64,000 nt of DNA. Origin: Martensiomyces pterosporus (taxonomy: Eukaryota; Kickxellomycota; Kickxellomycetes; Kickxellales; Kickxellaceae). The position numbers and the translations under genes were made by a program. The notes under the pieces are model-generated. The model was given only the letters and a program-made list of their open reading frames with translations. It did not search any database and was not told where the DNA came from. Location of the stretch: positions 1-64,000 of the forward strand of contig MU604004.1 in assembly GCA_025201845.1 (NCBI GenBank). The letters are read 5' to 3'. This document shows, piece after piece, positions 1 through 10,012 of the stretch; the stretch's first letter is position 1; every line of letters begins with the position of its first letter.

Positions 1-453
1 TGCGACTCTGGATCTTCTCCCTCGCCTCCCTCGCCTCCGCCTAGCGGCGACAGCAGCCCCGCTGGTCCCATCAAGGACGATTATCCCTACCCAGGCCAGT
101 GCAATGGTGTCGACCCATGGAGCTACTTCAAGTGCCAATGCACCAGCTTTGTCGCCTGGCGCATCAACTCGCGCCTGGGCGTCAAGTTCCACAACATGTA
201 CAAGGGCCCCAACTGGGGAGATGCAAAGACCTGGTCGGGTGCTGCGCGCCAGACTGGTGTCCCCATCAATAACAACCCCGTGCCTGGTGCAGTTGCGCAG
301 ACAACTGTTGGCACGTATGGCCATGTTGCTTGGGTTGCCAAGGTCTCGGGCGACTCGGTGACCATTGAAGAGTACAACCACGGCGGAACCAGAAAGTACA
401 ACACCCGCACGGTCCCCAAGAGCTCGTTCAACTACATCCACGTCAAGAACTAA
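1..453 (+). CDS. Secreted CHAP-domain hydrolase, C-terminal 150 residues (5' end outside window)
   Basis: The frame is open from base 1 to a TAA at 451-453, so this is the 3' part of a gene. A Ser/Pro linker (visible residues 1-30) leads into a CHAP amidase/peptidase domain. The likely nucleophile is the Cys in QCTSFVAWR (visible residue 47), the His is in YGHVAWV (residue 108), and an E-x-x-N pair follows in IEEYN. CHAP enzymes usually cut amide bonds of peptidoglycan, so a bacterial-wall target is inferred. The domain resembles the one encoded at 11755-12561, which has a signal peptide and an SH3b domain before CHAP; the missing N-terminus here probably has the same design. The Ser/Pro linker is longer than in the paralogue. 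The domain call is firm; the substrate is not known. Confidence 0.85.
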   Translation, partial: CDSGSSPSPPSPPPSGDSSPAGPIKDDYPYPGQCNGVDPWSYFKCQCTSFVAWRINSRLGVKFHNMYKGPNWGDAKTWSGAARQTGVPINNNPVPGAVAQTTVGTYGHVAWVAKVSGDSVTIEEYNHGGTRKYNTRTVPKSSFNYIHVKN

Positions 454-768
454 GTAGGGACCACGTAGAGGATCCTACATCTTGCTGCTCCTACATTCTT
501 TAATTCGCCCTTGCACTTTGCTCCACTCCAAATACACGAAGGTACTAGACCCCCAATCTGTGTGAAGCAAAGCTCATATCTATAGATGAAAGTAAATGCA
601 TAGCAATAGTAGCATGGGTTGAGGAGGCCCTTCGCCGACATGTGATCCATGGAATTTGCAAAAGCTATTCTTGTTAGTAATTCACAGCAAACACCCAACG
701 CACTATATTGAATAAATCCGACAGTTGAATCAGAGATGAGCAGCTATGTGCATTGTGTATTGTGGCCA
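454..768. other. Convergent intergenic region
   Basis: 3' flanks of the CHAP gene and of the small secreted gene on the other strand. It holds short A/T-rich stretches and AATAAA-like signals (around 710-716) but nothing that reads as a gene. Confidence 0.5.
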
Positions 769-1134
769 CTAATGTAAGTTTCGAATCCTGTTCGCAGATC
801 CTCCAACGCTATGCTTATATGACTGGAGTCCGTCAATGACAGACTCAGTAGCCGCAATGGCTCTCCGCTGAGCGTCAATGGCTTTCTGGTGGAAAAGCTT
901 TGCGTCATTGGCAGCGTTTCCAGAGAGGCCGCCAAGTGCGTTGTAAGCCCGCTGGAGGGTGGCCAGGGCGTCCTTTTGCTTAACAAGAGCGTTGGAGTCA
1001 GTATAAATGATGTTGTTCAGGGCATCAGTGTTTACAAGTAGTTGGGCGCGCAAGGCGAGGTGCTCGGGGTGGTCAGCAGTGGGTGCAGCGAGGGCACTGC
1101 AGGCAAAAAGAAGGGCGGCGAGTGCAATCTTCAT
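769..1134 (-). CDS. Small secreted helical protein (121 aa), unknown function
   Basis: The start at 1134 gives a clean signal peptide (MKIALAALLFACSALAAP) cut near residue 18. The open frame continues upstream, but those residues lie in the presumed leader, just downstream of a TTAAATAC box near 1253-1262. The mature part has no Cys and looks fully helical. Residues about 50-104 (pattern KDALATLQRAYNALGG, then AIDAQRRAIAATESVID) resemble the C-terminal part of the neighbour at 1829-2374, with Ala, Leu, Ile, Gln and Arg at matching places. This suggests one small helical module used alone here and fused to SH3b next door. I do not recognise the family. Expression and secretion are inferred from the signal peptide only. 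Confidence 0.65.
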   Translation of the reverse strand: MKIALAALLFACSALAAPTADHPEHLALRAQLLVNTDALNNIIYTDSNALVKQKDALATLQRAYNALGGLSGNAANDAKLFHQKAIDAQRRAIAATESVIDGLQSYKHSVGGSANRIRNLH

Positions 1135-1828
1135 CGTGGTTCGTTGGCTTGTACGTGGGCGTAGGCAAGGAGCGGCGGGGAGGTTGAAGGGGAGACGAGG
1201 TGAGTGGAAAGGATGGTATAGCAAGTGGAAGGGCAGTGGTGCTATGCATGGTGTATTTAACCTCTTCTTGCCAGCAACGGTGGCATTCCACTGCATGTCC
1301 ACCAGAGCACCTTGTTGAGCACCGTCTAAACATAGGTGTGCTGCTGAATGAAGGAAGCGGATTTCACATGGTATGTGGTCCACAGGTACGATGCATTGAT
1401 GTTGAATAGAAATCAGCGTGCATGCGCAGTCGACGGGAATGGACCGAGGTCTATCTTGAATAAACCCAGAATTATCAACAAAGCTGTTTACGGATATGTG
1501 GCAGGTATGCGATATGCAAATGATAGTCGTGCTCTACAAATCGCCGGACAAGTTCCGCAGCCGTGGTTGTATTGTAGAAATAACATAATAGCGTGATGGC
1601 ACAGAGGTTTGCCTGATTTTTCAGCCAAAATGCCGGGAATGCTCTGCTGCGCATCAAAAACATCAGCATATTTCTGAAGCGGAAAGTTTGCAAAGCGCAA
1701 GCACCAACCAGTTTCACATAGAAATCCAGCCATTCCATCGTAGCAGCAAGTGGGGACAAAGCACTATTTATTTAGTCAAAGACACCAGGTAATAGTGGGA
1801 GAAACTAGGACTGCATAGGCGGGTGGGT
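1135..1828. other. Upstream region of the 121-aa secreted gene
   Basis: About 700 bases between two minus-strand genes. A TATA-like TTAAATAC (minus strand, 1253-1262) lies about 120 bases before the ATG at 1134. The open frames here are short, low in quality and match nothing I know. Confidence 0.45.
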
Positions 1829-2374
1829 TTACAGCGAGAGGGCAGCATCAATGGCACGCCGGGCCGCTGCAATGGCGTCCTCCTGCGCCTGGATGGCGCG
1901 GAGCTGCGAAGACCTGAGCGACTGACCCGCAGAACCACCGATCATATTGAAGCCATCGAACGCCTTATGCAAGCTTGACAGCGCACCCTGTTCGGTATCG
2001 ATCGCCGCGGAATCGGTCGACGCAGCACCCTTGCCCGAGCCGCTGTTCGAACTGCCGCTGCCGTGGTTGCCATTGGTTCCCGGTGTCCCACTGCCACCAC
2101 CGCATCTGCTGGTGACAAAGCTGCTGCTTCCGGTCTTGACGTAGTAGTCGGAGACGTAGCAGCCGGCGGTGGTCTTGTCCCAGACGTTGTTGCCGTTGAC
2201 CGATGCACCTGTGGTCTGGCACGAGAGCGAGACATTGTCGCCCTGGTTGTATGTCCTGACGACGTTGTAGTTTGTGCCAGGACCCGAGCGGCAGTTGACC
2301 ACGCTGCCCTTGTAGATGGCGTAGGCGTCAGTCATTGAGACGAGAAGAAGGAGGGCGGAGATGGTAGACTTCAT
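1829..2374 (-). CDS. Secreted SH3b-domain protein with helical tail (181 aa)
   Basis: The start is placed at 2374 because MKSTISALLLLVSMTDAYA makes a good signal peptide; the seven upstream in-frame residues do not. Residues about 20-90 form a bacterial-type SH3 (SH3_3) domain, with the diagnostic VNCRSGPGTNYNVV and several Cys (NCRS, LSCQ, GCYV, SRC) that could form disulfides. A Gly/Ser/Asn linker (about 93-122) follows, then a helical segment (about 125-181) rich in Ala, Gln and Arg that resembles residues 50-104 of the protein encoded at 769-1134. SH3b domains of this kind often bind cell-wall peptides, and the same domain precedes CHAP in the protein at 11755-12561. This gene has SH3b without CHAP, so a non-catalytic wall-binding or competing role is possible, by inference. 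Confidence 0.8.
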   Translation of the reverse strand: MKSTISALLLLVSMTDAYAIYKGSVVNCRSGPGTNYNVVRTYNQGDNVSLSCQTTGASVNGNNVWDKTTAGCYVSDYYVKTGSSSFVTSRCGGGSGTPGTNGNHGSGSSNSGSGKGAASTDSAAIDTEQGALSSLHKAFDGFNMIGGSAGQSLRSSQLRAIQAQEDAIAAARRAIDAALSL

Positions 2375-2793
2375 TGTTCGGCTGGCACAGGACAATTTGC
2401 GGGTTACGGGAGGTGGGCGGAAGAGGAGATGGGTGCGATATGGAAAGAAGAAATGGGTGGCAGGGGATGGGCTATATGTATAGAATCTGCCCGTTCAATT
2501 TGGACATTAGGCTCATCCCCTCTGGACACAGCAGTGGGTCTTGTAACGTTCAGCATGGCGGCTATTTTTAATCCCCAAGCTGAGTCAGTCCAACTCTATC
2601 ACAAGAGAGACATGGAAGAAATCAGGCACAGTGGAGAAGCAATTCGGACACAAACCACGCGTCTCAATGCACCATCTGCATGTGTATACGGTCTTTGTAT
2701 TGCGGGTTTTGCTCAAGCCTGCTTTTTCTTCGTTAATTTCTCAGGTCCGCAGCAGCAAAAGAAAAACACCAAGAAAAGGACCCAGGCTGGGGA
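2375..2793. other. Promoter side of the SH3b gene and 3' flank of the Ubp8-like gene
   Basis: A TATA-like element (minus strand, 2471-2481) lies about 100 bases before the SH3b start at 2374, which supports that start. No gene is visible in the rest. Confidence 0.45.
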
Positions 2794-5700
2794 TTATAAG
2801 GCATAGTCGCTGTTGTCGTCGTTGTCGTCATCAAACTCCATTGCCGACTTGTTCGCCGGCGATGATGCCAGGTCGGACGGGTCAACATACATATGCGTAT
2901 CCGGTGACACGCCCTGTGGCATTGTTGGCGGTTGCGGCGGAACTGGGGGGTTTCTCGAGAACATGGGGACCAAATCATCCATGGCCTTCTCCTTTGACAT
3001 GCGTGCCCACAGGGCCTCGCCATCCGAGTCCGACGACGACGGAGACAGCGAGTGTGAGTTGGGCGACGACGACAAGTTGCCTTCGTCATAGTTGTCGTCG
3101 TCGCTGCGATGGCGTGTTGTGCCGCTGCCATCCATAGAGAGCGCCATAGGGTTGATTCCGAATGTGCCTGCCGAGGCACCTGCAGGCGTGCCAAAGATGT
3201 CCAGCGATCCCTGTGCCATATACTCTCCGAGCTCGCCCTCTTCCGCCTCCAGCTCGCCTTCCTCATGGTACGCGCCCGCCGGATTATGTGCACCAGTGCC
3301 GAGCGTTGAGGATTTGCTGTTATGCGAAGGCTGGTGGTGGCTGCTTGTAGCGCCAGACGGCCTTCCGCGCTTCTTCTTCGCGCTCGCCACCGCCACCGCA
3401 TTAGCTTTTGCTGCAGCTGACAGCGGCGTAGGCACCTCGCCCGATTGCAGCACAGCGCCTGTCGGAGTACCCACCAAATGCCCGCTGCGTGTCGATGACA
3501 GGTCCTTTGTGGGATTCGCCTTTCGTGCCGCATTCGTGCTCCCCTTCTTTCTTCCTCGACGTTCTACCTTTACGTCTCCATTGGGGTTAATCCTAGTCCG
3601 CACGACGCCTGCATCCTCGATCCACTCTCCATTCTCGCTGATCCGCGTATTACTCACGCCCATGCCAGCCATTGCATTGGCGCCAATACCGGGTGGCATG
3701 GCAGACACCGAGGCAGGCGGCATCACGGACCCCGAGGCCAGCGTAGTGAGCATCGCGCCATCATGGTAGTCCAGCACCGACTTGACATAAAACGCCATAT
3801 ACGCCTTGCCCTTCGCCGCCCGCCCACTACTGACTTTGGCTTCCTCGGCGTAGCCCAGGACATCCTTGATGTCGACCTTAGTCACAGTGGCATCATCAAA
3901 CATGTACCACTGGCCACGGTGCTGCGCGTACGCCGTATAGTGGCCGGTGTCTAGGTGTCCGATATGGTCGATTACGGCAAACAGCGTGTACTGGCACGAA
4001 GGGTTCGAGTGCGTGGCGTCCGTGCGACGCTTGCCCAGCGTGGTGCTGCCTCCAGGCCCATCCAGGACGGGTATCGGCGTGTCCTTGCCCACACCAAGCT
4101 CATCGGCCACATTGCCACTAAGGTGCACCCCGCCGTGCTGGCCGCCATTGGCCATGAACTCTCCTGCACCCACATCGTGTATGGCCATCCCTGCGATACT
4201 GCCTGGGAGTGCATTGCCCGTATTGGTTGTCGCATTGCCCGCACTCGCCTTGAGGGCGGCAGCGGCCTGGTGATGGGCGGCTAGCGCTGAGGCCGTGTAG
4301 GGCGTCATGTCGAGATGGAGCGGGAGGCGCACGAAGGCGTCGACTTTGGATGACTGCGGAGTGTGTGTTCGGTGGTTCCCAGAGAAGTTGTGGTGCTCGA
4401 ACCGCTTGAGCTGGAACGTCAGCACAGGCGGCAGCTCCTTGATGCACAGCTGCTTGACCGCCGACACGCTATCCGACTTGCATCTGCTGCACATGTACGA
4501 CCCGGCCTGCAACTGCTCCGCCCGCGTATAATGTGCCAGGCAGTCCTGCAGGGTGACAATGGGGTGCTGTCCACCGGTCATCGACGTCTGCAAGACACTC
4601 CGCGCATTGCCTGAATTTTTGCCGCCCACAGAAGTGCTTGCGCTGCTCGCATCGTCGCTATCATATGCACCTCCCTGTTTTCGGTACTTGCTTCCCGAGC
4701 TGCTATTGCTGCGGGACTGCTTCGATTCGAGCCACTCGTTCAACGCCACGTCAATAGATCTCGCAGAGTACGAGCATGGTGGGGTCATTCGGTACGATGT
4801 TGAAACCATGGGCTCCGGCTGGCGGAGACCGCCCGACGAATCCTTCTTTGCCGGTGGCCGAATTGGTATGTCCAGGGAAATGTCCAGCATGGGGTCATGC
4901 GCATGCGTGACATTGCCGCATTTAGAGCAGGTAACGGTGCTCTGCAGCACGCCGGCAAACGCCTGGTGGATAAGACATGGGCACGGATTGAGGTGCGTGT
5001 GTTGGATGTACTGCGACCCCTGCTTCTTCGACACTCTCATGGCCAGCGGCTGCGTCGACAGGTCACGGCTCTCATCAGCAAGCTCCATAGGCGTCAATAC
5101 ATTCTCGGTGAACCCCACGTGCAGAGTATCCAGCATCGCCATCAGGCACTCGTGCGCGTCTTGCTGGCCATATCCCGCAAGGTCGCTGCGTAGAAGCCAC
5201 ATGGTGTGGAGCAGGCGCACGGGTCCGAACGGACTCGGGTCTCCGGAGTAGAATGCCTGAAACGACGCCTCGAGCTCACACGCCATGCAAGCTGCAGGTG
5301 CCTGGTCGAGAAGAGCGCTGCTGGCGGGACTGGGCGAGGGTGTATGGCGGTTTAGCGATACCTTGCCGCCGCCCAGCATCACCTCATCTTCATCATCGTC
5401 CTCGTCACGGTAGGCGTCGTCGTCGTTTGCATGGCTGCTGGTTCTGCCGCGCATGGGGCTAATGCGGCCGTTATTGGCCGACTCCGCAGCAGCGTTAGAC
5501 GGCGCTCTGGAGCGTATCCACTCGGGCCGGCCGACGCGGCACTTGCTTGGGTGGTGGCCGTCGCTGAGCATCCACCCGCGCATCAGCGGGTTGTGGATGA
5601 GCGCCTGCAACACGACGCTGAGATAGCAGGTAGCGCCCAAGTTGTACAGCCCACGGATGCCTGAACATGGCTTGACGGCTCCGTGTTCCTTCAAATACTT

Positions 5701-6420
5701 TGCCTGCGCCGGCGAAAGGTCTGACCCCGTCGACACGATCCTCGGCCTCTTGGCCTCCGGCTCGGCGGAATCGCACAGCGCGGCGTGCCACCTAATATGC
5801 GTGGCCATGAGCCAGCTGGATACCGCAGGCTCATACACATAATCAGCACAGTCCCTGCAGTACAGCTCGAGGTGCACGAAATCGAGGGCGAACTGGTGGT
5901 CCTTCTCTGTTAGGTGGCTGACAATATGCGGGTGCTCCATCTCATCACCACCGGCACCCTTGCGCTTCAGTCCGCTCCTTTGTCTCCTCGGCCGCCAGCA
6001 CCCGAAATAGTCGCAGGAGAGACATACGTGCAGGCGATCCACGGGCGTATGGCAGGTGAAGCAAGACGGCGCGGGCATCTCCTCCACTAGGCGCTTGCGG
6101 CTCCTGTCGCCGTCTCCACCCGAGGTGGGTGCTGGAGTGGTCTCGCGGTTCTCGCTGCTCCCCATCGTGGCTGTCTGTGCACCGCGGCGTCCCTGCAGCA
6201 GGGCTTGCCGGTGCTGGCAGACGTTGGCATAGGGCACGAGCACCTTGAGCCGGTCGATTATGTACTTGGTCTTGCTTGCGACGTGTGCGCACCCTTTTGA
6301 GGAGGAGGGCTTGGCTCGGTGGGTTGTGCCGATCGATGTGGGTGCGCCGCGTCCGCGCTGTCCAGCTGCGGGCGACCGGGACACCCGGGAGCCAGAGGCT
6401 GTGTGCCCCACGCTAGCCAT
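2794..6420 (-). CDS. UBP8: Ubiquitin carboxyl-terminal hydrolase, Ubp8/USP22 type, with long AT-hook tail (1208 aa)
   Basis: Thiol protease of the USP (C19) family; Ubp8/USP22 removes ubiquitin from histone H2B within the SAGA deubiquitinating module. A ZnF-UBP domain (about residues 117-215, starting CFTCHTPVDRLHVCLSC) precedes the catalytic domain, which begins GLYNLGATCYLSVVLQ with nucleophile Cys265. The His box, GHLDTGHYTAYAQ, lies near residue 826, followed by WYMFDD. The catalytic domain carries Ser/Gly-rich inserts. After about residue 877 there is a tail of some 330 residues with RRGRKKGSTN (about 955) and KKKRGRPSGA (about 1015), AT-hook-like motifs, then acidic and Ser-rich sequence. 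Yeast Ubp8 is under 500 residues, so the tail is unusual. The ATG at 6420 is chosen because the 94 in-frame residues upstream look like leader. The family call is firm and the SAGA assignment rests on domain order. Confidence 0.9.
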   Translation of the reverse strand: MASVGHTASGSRVSRSPAAGQRGRGAPTSIGTTHRAKPSSSKGCAHVASKTKYIIDRLKVLVPYANVCQHRQALLQGRRGAQTATMGSSENRETTPAPTSGGDGDRSRKRLVEEMPAPSCFTCHTPVDRLHVCLSCDYFGCWRPRRQRSGLKRKGAGGDEMEHPHIVSHLTEKDHQFALDFVHLELYCRDCADYVYEPAVSSWLMATHIRWHAALCDSAEPEAKRPRIVSTGSDLSPAQAKYLKEHGAVKPCSGIRGLYNLGATCYLSVVLQALIHNPLMRGWMLSDGHHPSKCRVGRPEWIRSRAPSNAAAESANNGRISPMRGRTSSHANDDDAYRDEDDDEDEVMLGGGKVSLNRHTPSPSPASSALLDQAPAACMACELEASFQAFYSGDPSPFGPVRLLHTMWLLRSDLAGYGQQDAHECLMAMLDTLHVGFTENVLTPMELADESRDLSTQPLAMRVSKKQGSQYIQHTHLNPCPCLIHQAFAGVLQSTVTCSKCGNVTHAHDPMLDISLDIPIRPPAKKDSSGGLRQPEPMVSTSYRMTPPCSYSARSIDVALNEWLESKQSRSNSSSGSKYRKQGGAYDSDDASSASTSVGGKNSGNARSVLQTSMTGGQHPIVTLQDCLAHYTRAEQLQAGSYMCSRCKSDSVSAVKQLCIKELPPVLTFQLKRFEHHNFSGNHRTHTPQSSKVDAFVRLPLHLDMTPYTASALAAHHQAAAALKASAGNATTNTGNALPGSIAGMAIHDVGAGEFMANGGQHGGVHLSGNVADELGVGKDTPIPVLDGPGGSTTLGKRRTDATHSNPSCQYTLFAVIDHIGHLDTGHYTAYAQHRGQWYMFDDATVTKVDIKDVLGYAEEAKVSSGRAAKGKAYMAFYVKSVLDYHDGAMLTTLASGSVMPPASVSAMPPGIGANAMAGMGVSNTRISENGEWIEDAGVVRTRINPNGDVKVERRGRKKGSTNAARKANPTKDLSSTRSGHLVGTPTGAVLQSGEVPTPLSAAAKANAVAVASAKKKRGRPSGATSSHHQPSHNSKSSTLGTGAHNPAGAYHEEGELEAEEGELGEYMAQGSLDIFGTPAGASAGTFGINPMALSMDGSGTTRHRSDDDNYDEGNLSSSPNSHSLSPSSSDSDGEALWARMSKEKAMDDLVPMFSRNPPVPPQPPTMPQGVSPDTHMYVDPSDLASSPANKSAMEFDDDNDDNSDYAL

Positions 6421-8446
6421 TTCAGCTTGAATGGAATACAAAAAGTGTGCTGTTGCTACTGGCTGCTCGGGCCTTATGCGGTTGGCAGTGGCTTGTGCTG
6501 GGCTGGAGAAATTTGGAGTTGTCCAAGTGACGATGAAACGAGGTGAAATTGCAAAATACCGAAATGCAACAGAACGAGCTGAGGGCAGCCGTCGCCAGCT
6601 ATGCGCGGGTGCCGCTCTGCCTGGCAGCGGCGCGAAAGAGTGGTTAAAGGAGCGCCAGGAGATTCTGGGCACAGCTGCATCAAATCGGCAGATCAACAGC
6701 ACGTGATGCTATGGACTGCGGCACAGCTGCTCCAGCTCTCTTCGGCTGGTATGACTACTACTGGTGCTGAGAATCATCTCCAGAGTAGTCTCTTCTTGTT
6801 GCAGTGGGGTCAGGCATTGCTCTGGAAGTGGGAATGCGAGGGGTGAGTCAGGAAAAGCATGACATGACGTGTACCACTGGTTCAGGCGATGGGGGTGCAA
6901 GAAGCCCGGTGCTACTCACACAGACCGAAGCCGCGGTAGAAAGATGGAGCGAAGCCAGGTAGCTACGAATGAGCGCTGCTTGATGTTCTGGGTCTTGTCT
7001 TTACAGAAGAGACATCATTCTTCCACGAAGCCATGCAGCAGCAAACCGCTTCTGAGGCGTAGCTATCAGCCATTATCGTGGACGTTTTTGGGGATTGGAC
7101 TGAAGGCTGCCAGGCCAAAGTGCAAATGTCGCCTGTCAATATTGCCACGCAGACCACAGCTGATCAAAGTAAACTAGCTACGCTTGGCAATTACAGTTTG
7201 CACTGGCCTGCGCGTTACCGGATTTCAGTAAGCAAGCAGGAGTGGCTGCGGCAACCTGTGAGCGAGTGAGAGAGCAAGTGCTGCTGCTTTTGCCTTGCCC
7301 TATGAACTACCCGAGCGTGTCTCCCGGATGACGGAGCGTAGCATACAATGACGCCAGTGGAGCGCACTTTGCTACGCCAGTGTACTCTATATGGAGCGCT
7401 TGGCTCGGAGAAAACCGGGTTGTACGATCCTGGCAGCAGTACATGCCTTCGTATAGCGTCTTAGCAGCATTGCTTTCCCTCCAGTCCATCTCACAAAGTG
7501 ATGGCAGGATGATGTCAAGGCCCTCTGGCCGACACACACGCCGCACTGTGGATGCAGGAGGTTGCAAGAGAGGAGTGGCTTGAGAGAGGACTGTGGGGTT
7601 CAGGCGAGATGGGTCATGCTCATGAACAGCTGTGGGGGTCAGAGGAAAGAGAGCGCCAAAACCCACGCAGTGCCGCTCTGATGCGACTAGGCACGATGGA
7701 GTCACCAGCACACTGAACACTGAACACACCGTCCGGATATATTAACCAATGCCCGGAGCGCTGCATACTCTTGCAGTGTATGGCTCCTTTGGGGGAAGGA
7801 ACGCGAGCCAAGGGCGATTCGGCTATTCAATCGGCCATCAGTCGATAGCTTCAGTGCCCCAAGCAGTAGCCTGGCAGAAAAAGCTGCAGGCCATGGAGCC
7901 CACGTCTCTCTTGGCAGTTGCATAGCATGCACCAGAAAGGAACTGGCAGGCCGTCCATCGGAGCTAGAGCCGCTGCAGGCCCTTTGCTACTCGGACTTGG
8001 TGCAACCTCTGCCTTCCTACTTTTGTTGCGGCAGTCGGCCTGGCCATTATAGCGCCAATCACAGCAGACACGGCGAAGGGATTCGATTGGATTCGCAGTC
8101 AGACGCTCCATGTGATAGTGCCTCTGTGCTCTCACCCAATTCCCGCTCCCCTTGGGAAGACTGTTTTTCGTGTTTTGATTGCTTATGCAGAGGATTTGGG
8201 CTGAGCGTGAGGTGGGGTGAGTGTTTGGCCAAGGAATTTTTCTCTTTTTCATGCGTATTTAAACACCCGGCCCACGCCCCTGCCTCTCCACTTCCCTCCA
8301 CCTCCTGCACACCCTTTTCCTAGCTTTCTTTTCTAGCACGCATCAAACGCTCCTTTAATATTTTTTATTCCTACTGCTCCCCTTTCCCATTTTAATCACC
8401 CTCTCACCACTTTCCATACACACAGCCCTCCGGCAATAATCTGAGG
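6421..8446. other. 2-kb divergent intergenic region
   Basis: Lies between the Ubp8-like gene (minus) and the DUF3020 gene (plus). A TATTTAAAC element near 8256-8264 and a long pyrimidine-rich stretch (8270-8410) precede the plus-strand start. Open frames of up to 140 codons occur (7307-7729, minus) but have no recognisable domain, and their composition does not look coding. I see no RNA gene. Confidence 0.45.
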
Positions 8447-10012
8447 ATGCTGTCGTCTGCACGCACGTTTTCCAAGCAGGTGCTCAACCACCGGGCGCAG
8501 ATTCAGCAGCAAACCAAGTCACAGATCCGCAACCAGCACAACGGACCCCGCACCAAGGACCAGCAGCAGCAGCAGCAAGCCAGCAATGTAACCCATGACG
8601 AGGACGCCGCCACACGCCAGGTGATGCTGGACAAGATGCGGCAGGAGAACCGCGAGCGCAAGAAGAGGTGGCGCGAGCTGAACGAGGAGAGGAACAAAGA
8701 CAACGACCTCCGGTGCCGTGTCAACAAGCGCGCCAACCAGCTCTACGGCGCTCAGTCGACTCCAGCCAAGGAGAAGTGGATTGTCGAGGAGTTTGAGCGC
8801 CGCCAGCAGAGAAGGAAGGAGAAGGAGAGCAGGAAGCGCCAGCAGTCGTCTAGCCCGGCGCCTGCCGAGGGTGTACAGCAGGCGCCGTCGGCTCTTGCCG
8901 AGCAGCAGCAGAGAGCACCCAAGTATGCCAAAAAGTCAACTGCCGCCATTGCTGGTGACTCTTCCAGCGCGGCTGCCCAGGCAAGGCAGCAGTCACAGCT
9001 CCCCCTGCCTCCTACACAGATCCCCACGGGCTTTGGCAGCTACTCTGCCCTTCCGCCTCACCAGGTACGAGCTGCGTACGACTTTTGGAAGAGCGTTGCG
9101 GAGCACCATGCTGTGGAGACGTCGCTCAGCGTGCATACTGCCGTCGCATCCTCTTCTCCTGCGGTGAGGAGAACGAATAGTGACCGCGAATATGTGTTCA
9201 GGCACTATGTGCCTTCTGCTGGCGCCAACACCATGAGCGCCTCGCCGCCGCCTATGGCTGACCCCCACTCCGCTTCAAACACTGTTGTGTCGTCGCCTGT
9301 CAGCACACCCAATGCATCAAATGCAGCTGCCCACTTTTACGAGAATCCCCCGCCGTCGGCAGTCACTGGCCAGCAGCAGCAATGCATGGCTGCTCCCTCT
9401 GCGGCCCCGCCATCTGCCGACCATAGAAGTGGGCTCACCCTTCCTCCGCTTAGCAGCGTTGTGCCTGAGGCATACATGCCTTCGTCCTCGTCTGCTGCCA
9501 GCATGGCTCATGCACAGCAGCGGACTCTGCCCACCCTGCGTGCAGCATCCACCTCGTCATCGCTCTATTACCTGGGCTCCCAACCTGCTGCGTCTAATGC
9601 GAGGGCCGTCAACAATCCCCCGGCTGCTCACATGGCCCCTGTATATCGCGGCAGCAGCAACAGCAGCAGCGGAACGGCAGTAATGGCGGAAAGCCCCTCT
9701 GCTGCCTATCGCCACAATAGCAACAGCAGCAGTCACGCGAACATGGCAATCACGGATTTTGCCCCTCCTCCGCCCACCCAACAGCAGTCTTACCACCAGA
9801 AACACGTGAGGCCTTGGGAAGAGGACTCGGCTGTGGATGAAAACGAGGACGATGTGCTCTACCTGGCCAACCCGGCTCTTAGCCGAACCACCACGCTGGC
9901 GTCGCACCATGGAAGCGATAGGGGCGTGGGCGAGGTTAATGGGCTGGCCGAGGCTGCGTTCTCGCTGATGTCCCTGTCGTCGTCCAGTGCTGGGTCGCCG
10001 ATGCCCTACTAA
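8447..10012 (+). CDS. DUF3020-domain protein, Ser/Gln-rich probable nuclear regulator (521 aa)
   Basis: Residues about 60-125 match the fungal DUF3020 pattern: MRQENRERKKRWRELNEERN, then NDLRCRVNKRANQLYG, then KWIVEEFERRQQRRKE. It is a strongly basic, probably helical block. The rest is low-complexity Gln, Ser, Ala and Pro, with poly-Gln at 39-44 and Ser runs throughout. Conserved DUF3020 proteins are found in fungi and their biochemical role is not settled; the basic block with disordered flanks suggests a nucleic-acid-associated or transcriptional role, which is inference. The ATG at 8447 is the first in the frame and follows a pyrimidine-rich leader and a TATTTAAAC box about 190 bases upstream. 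Confidence 0.8.
   Translation: MLSSARTFSKQVLNHRAQIQQQTKSQIRNQHNGPRTKDQQQQQQASNVTHDEDAATRQVMLDKMRQENRERKKRWRELNEERNKDNDLRCRVNKRANQLYGAQSTPAKEKWIVEEFERRQQRRKEKESRKRQQSSSPAPAEGVQQAPSALAEQQQRAPKYAKKSTAAIAGDSSSAAAQARQQSQLPLPPTQIPTGFGSYSALPPHQVRAAYDFWKSVAEHHAVETSLSVHTAVASSSPAVRRTNSDREYVFRHYVPSAGANTMSASPPPMADPHSASNTVVSSPVSTPNASNAAAHFYENPPPSAVTGQQQQCMAAPSAAPPSADHRSGLTLPPLSSVVPEAYMPSSSSAASMAHAQQRTLPTLRAASTSSSLYYLGSQPAASNARAVNNPPAAHMAPVYRGSSNSSSGTAVMAESPSAAYRHNSNSSSHANMAITDFAPPPPTQQQSYHQKHVRPWEEDSAVDENEDDVLYLANPALSRTTTLASHHGSDRGVGEVNGLAEAAFSLMSLSSSSAGSPMPY

Noticed and set aside
2733..3533. Minus-strand Arg-rich frame of 266 codons
   Set aside because: Out-of-frame shadow of the Ubp8-like tail.
7307..7729. 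140-codon minus-strand frame in the 2-kb gap
   Set aside because: No domain or signal, mixed composition, and no promoter element in a sensible place.
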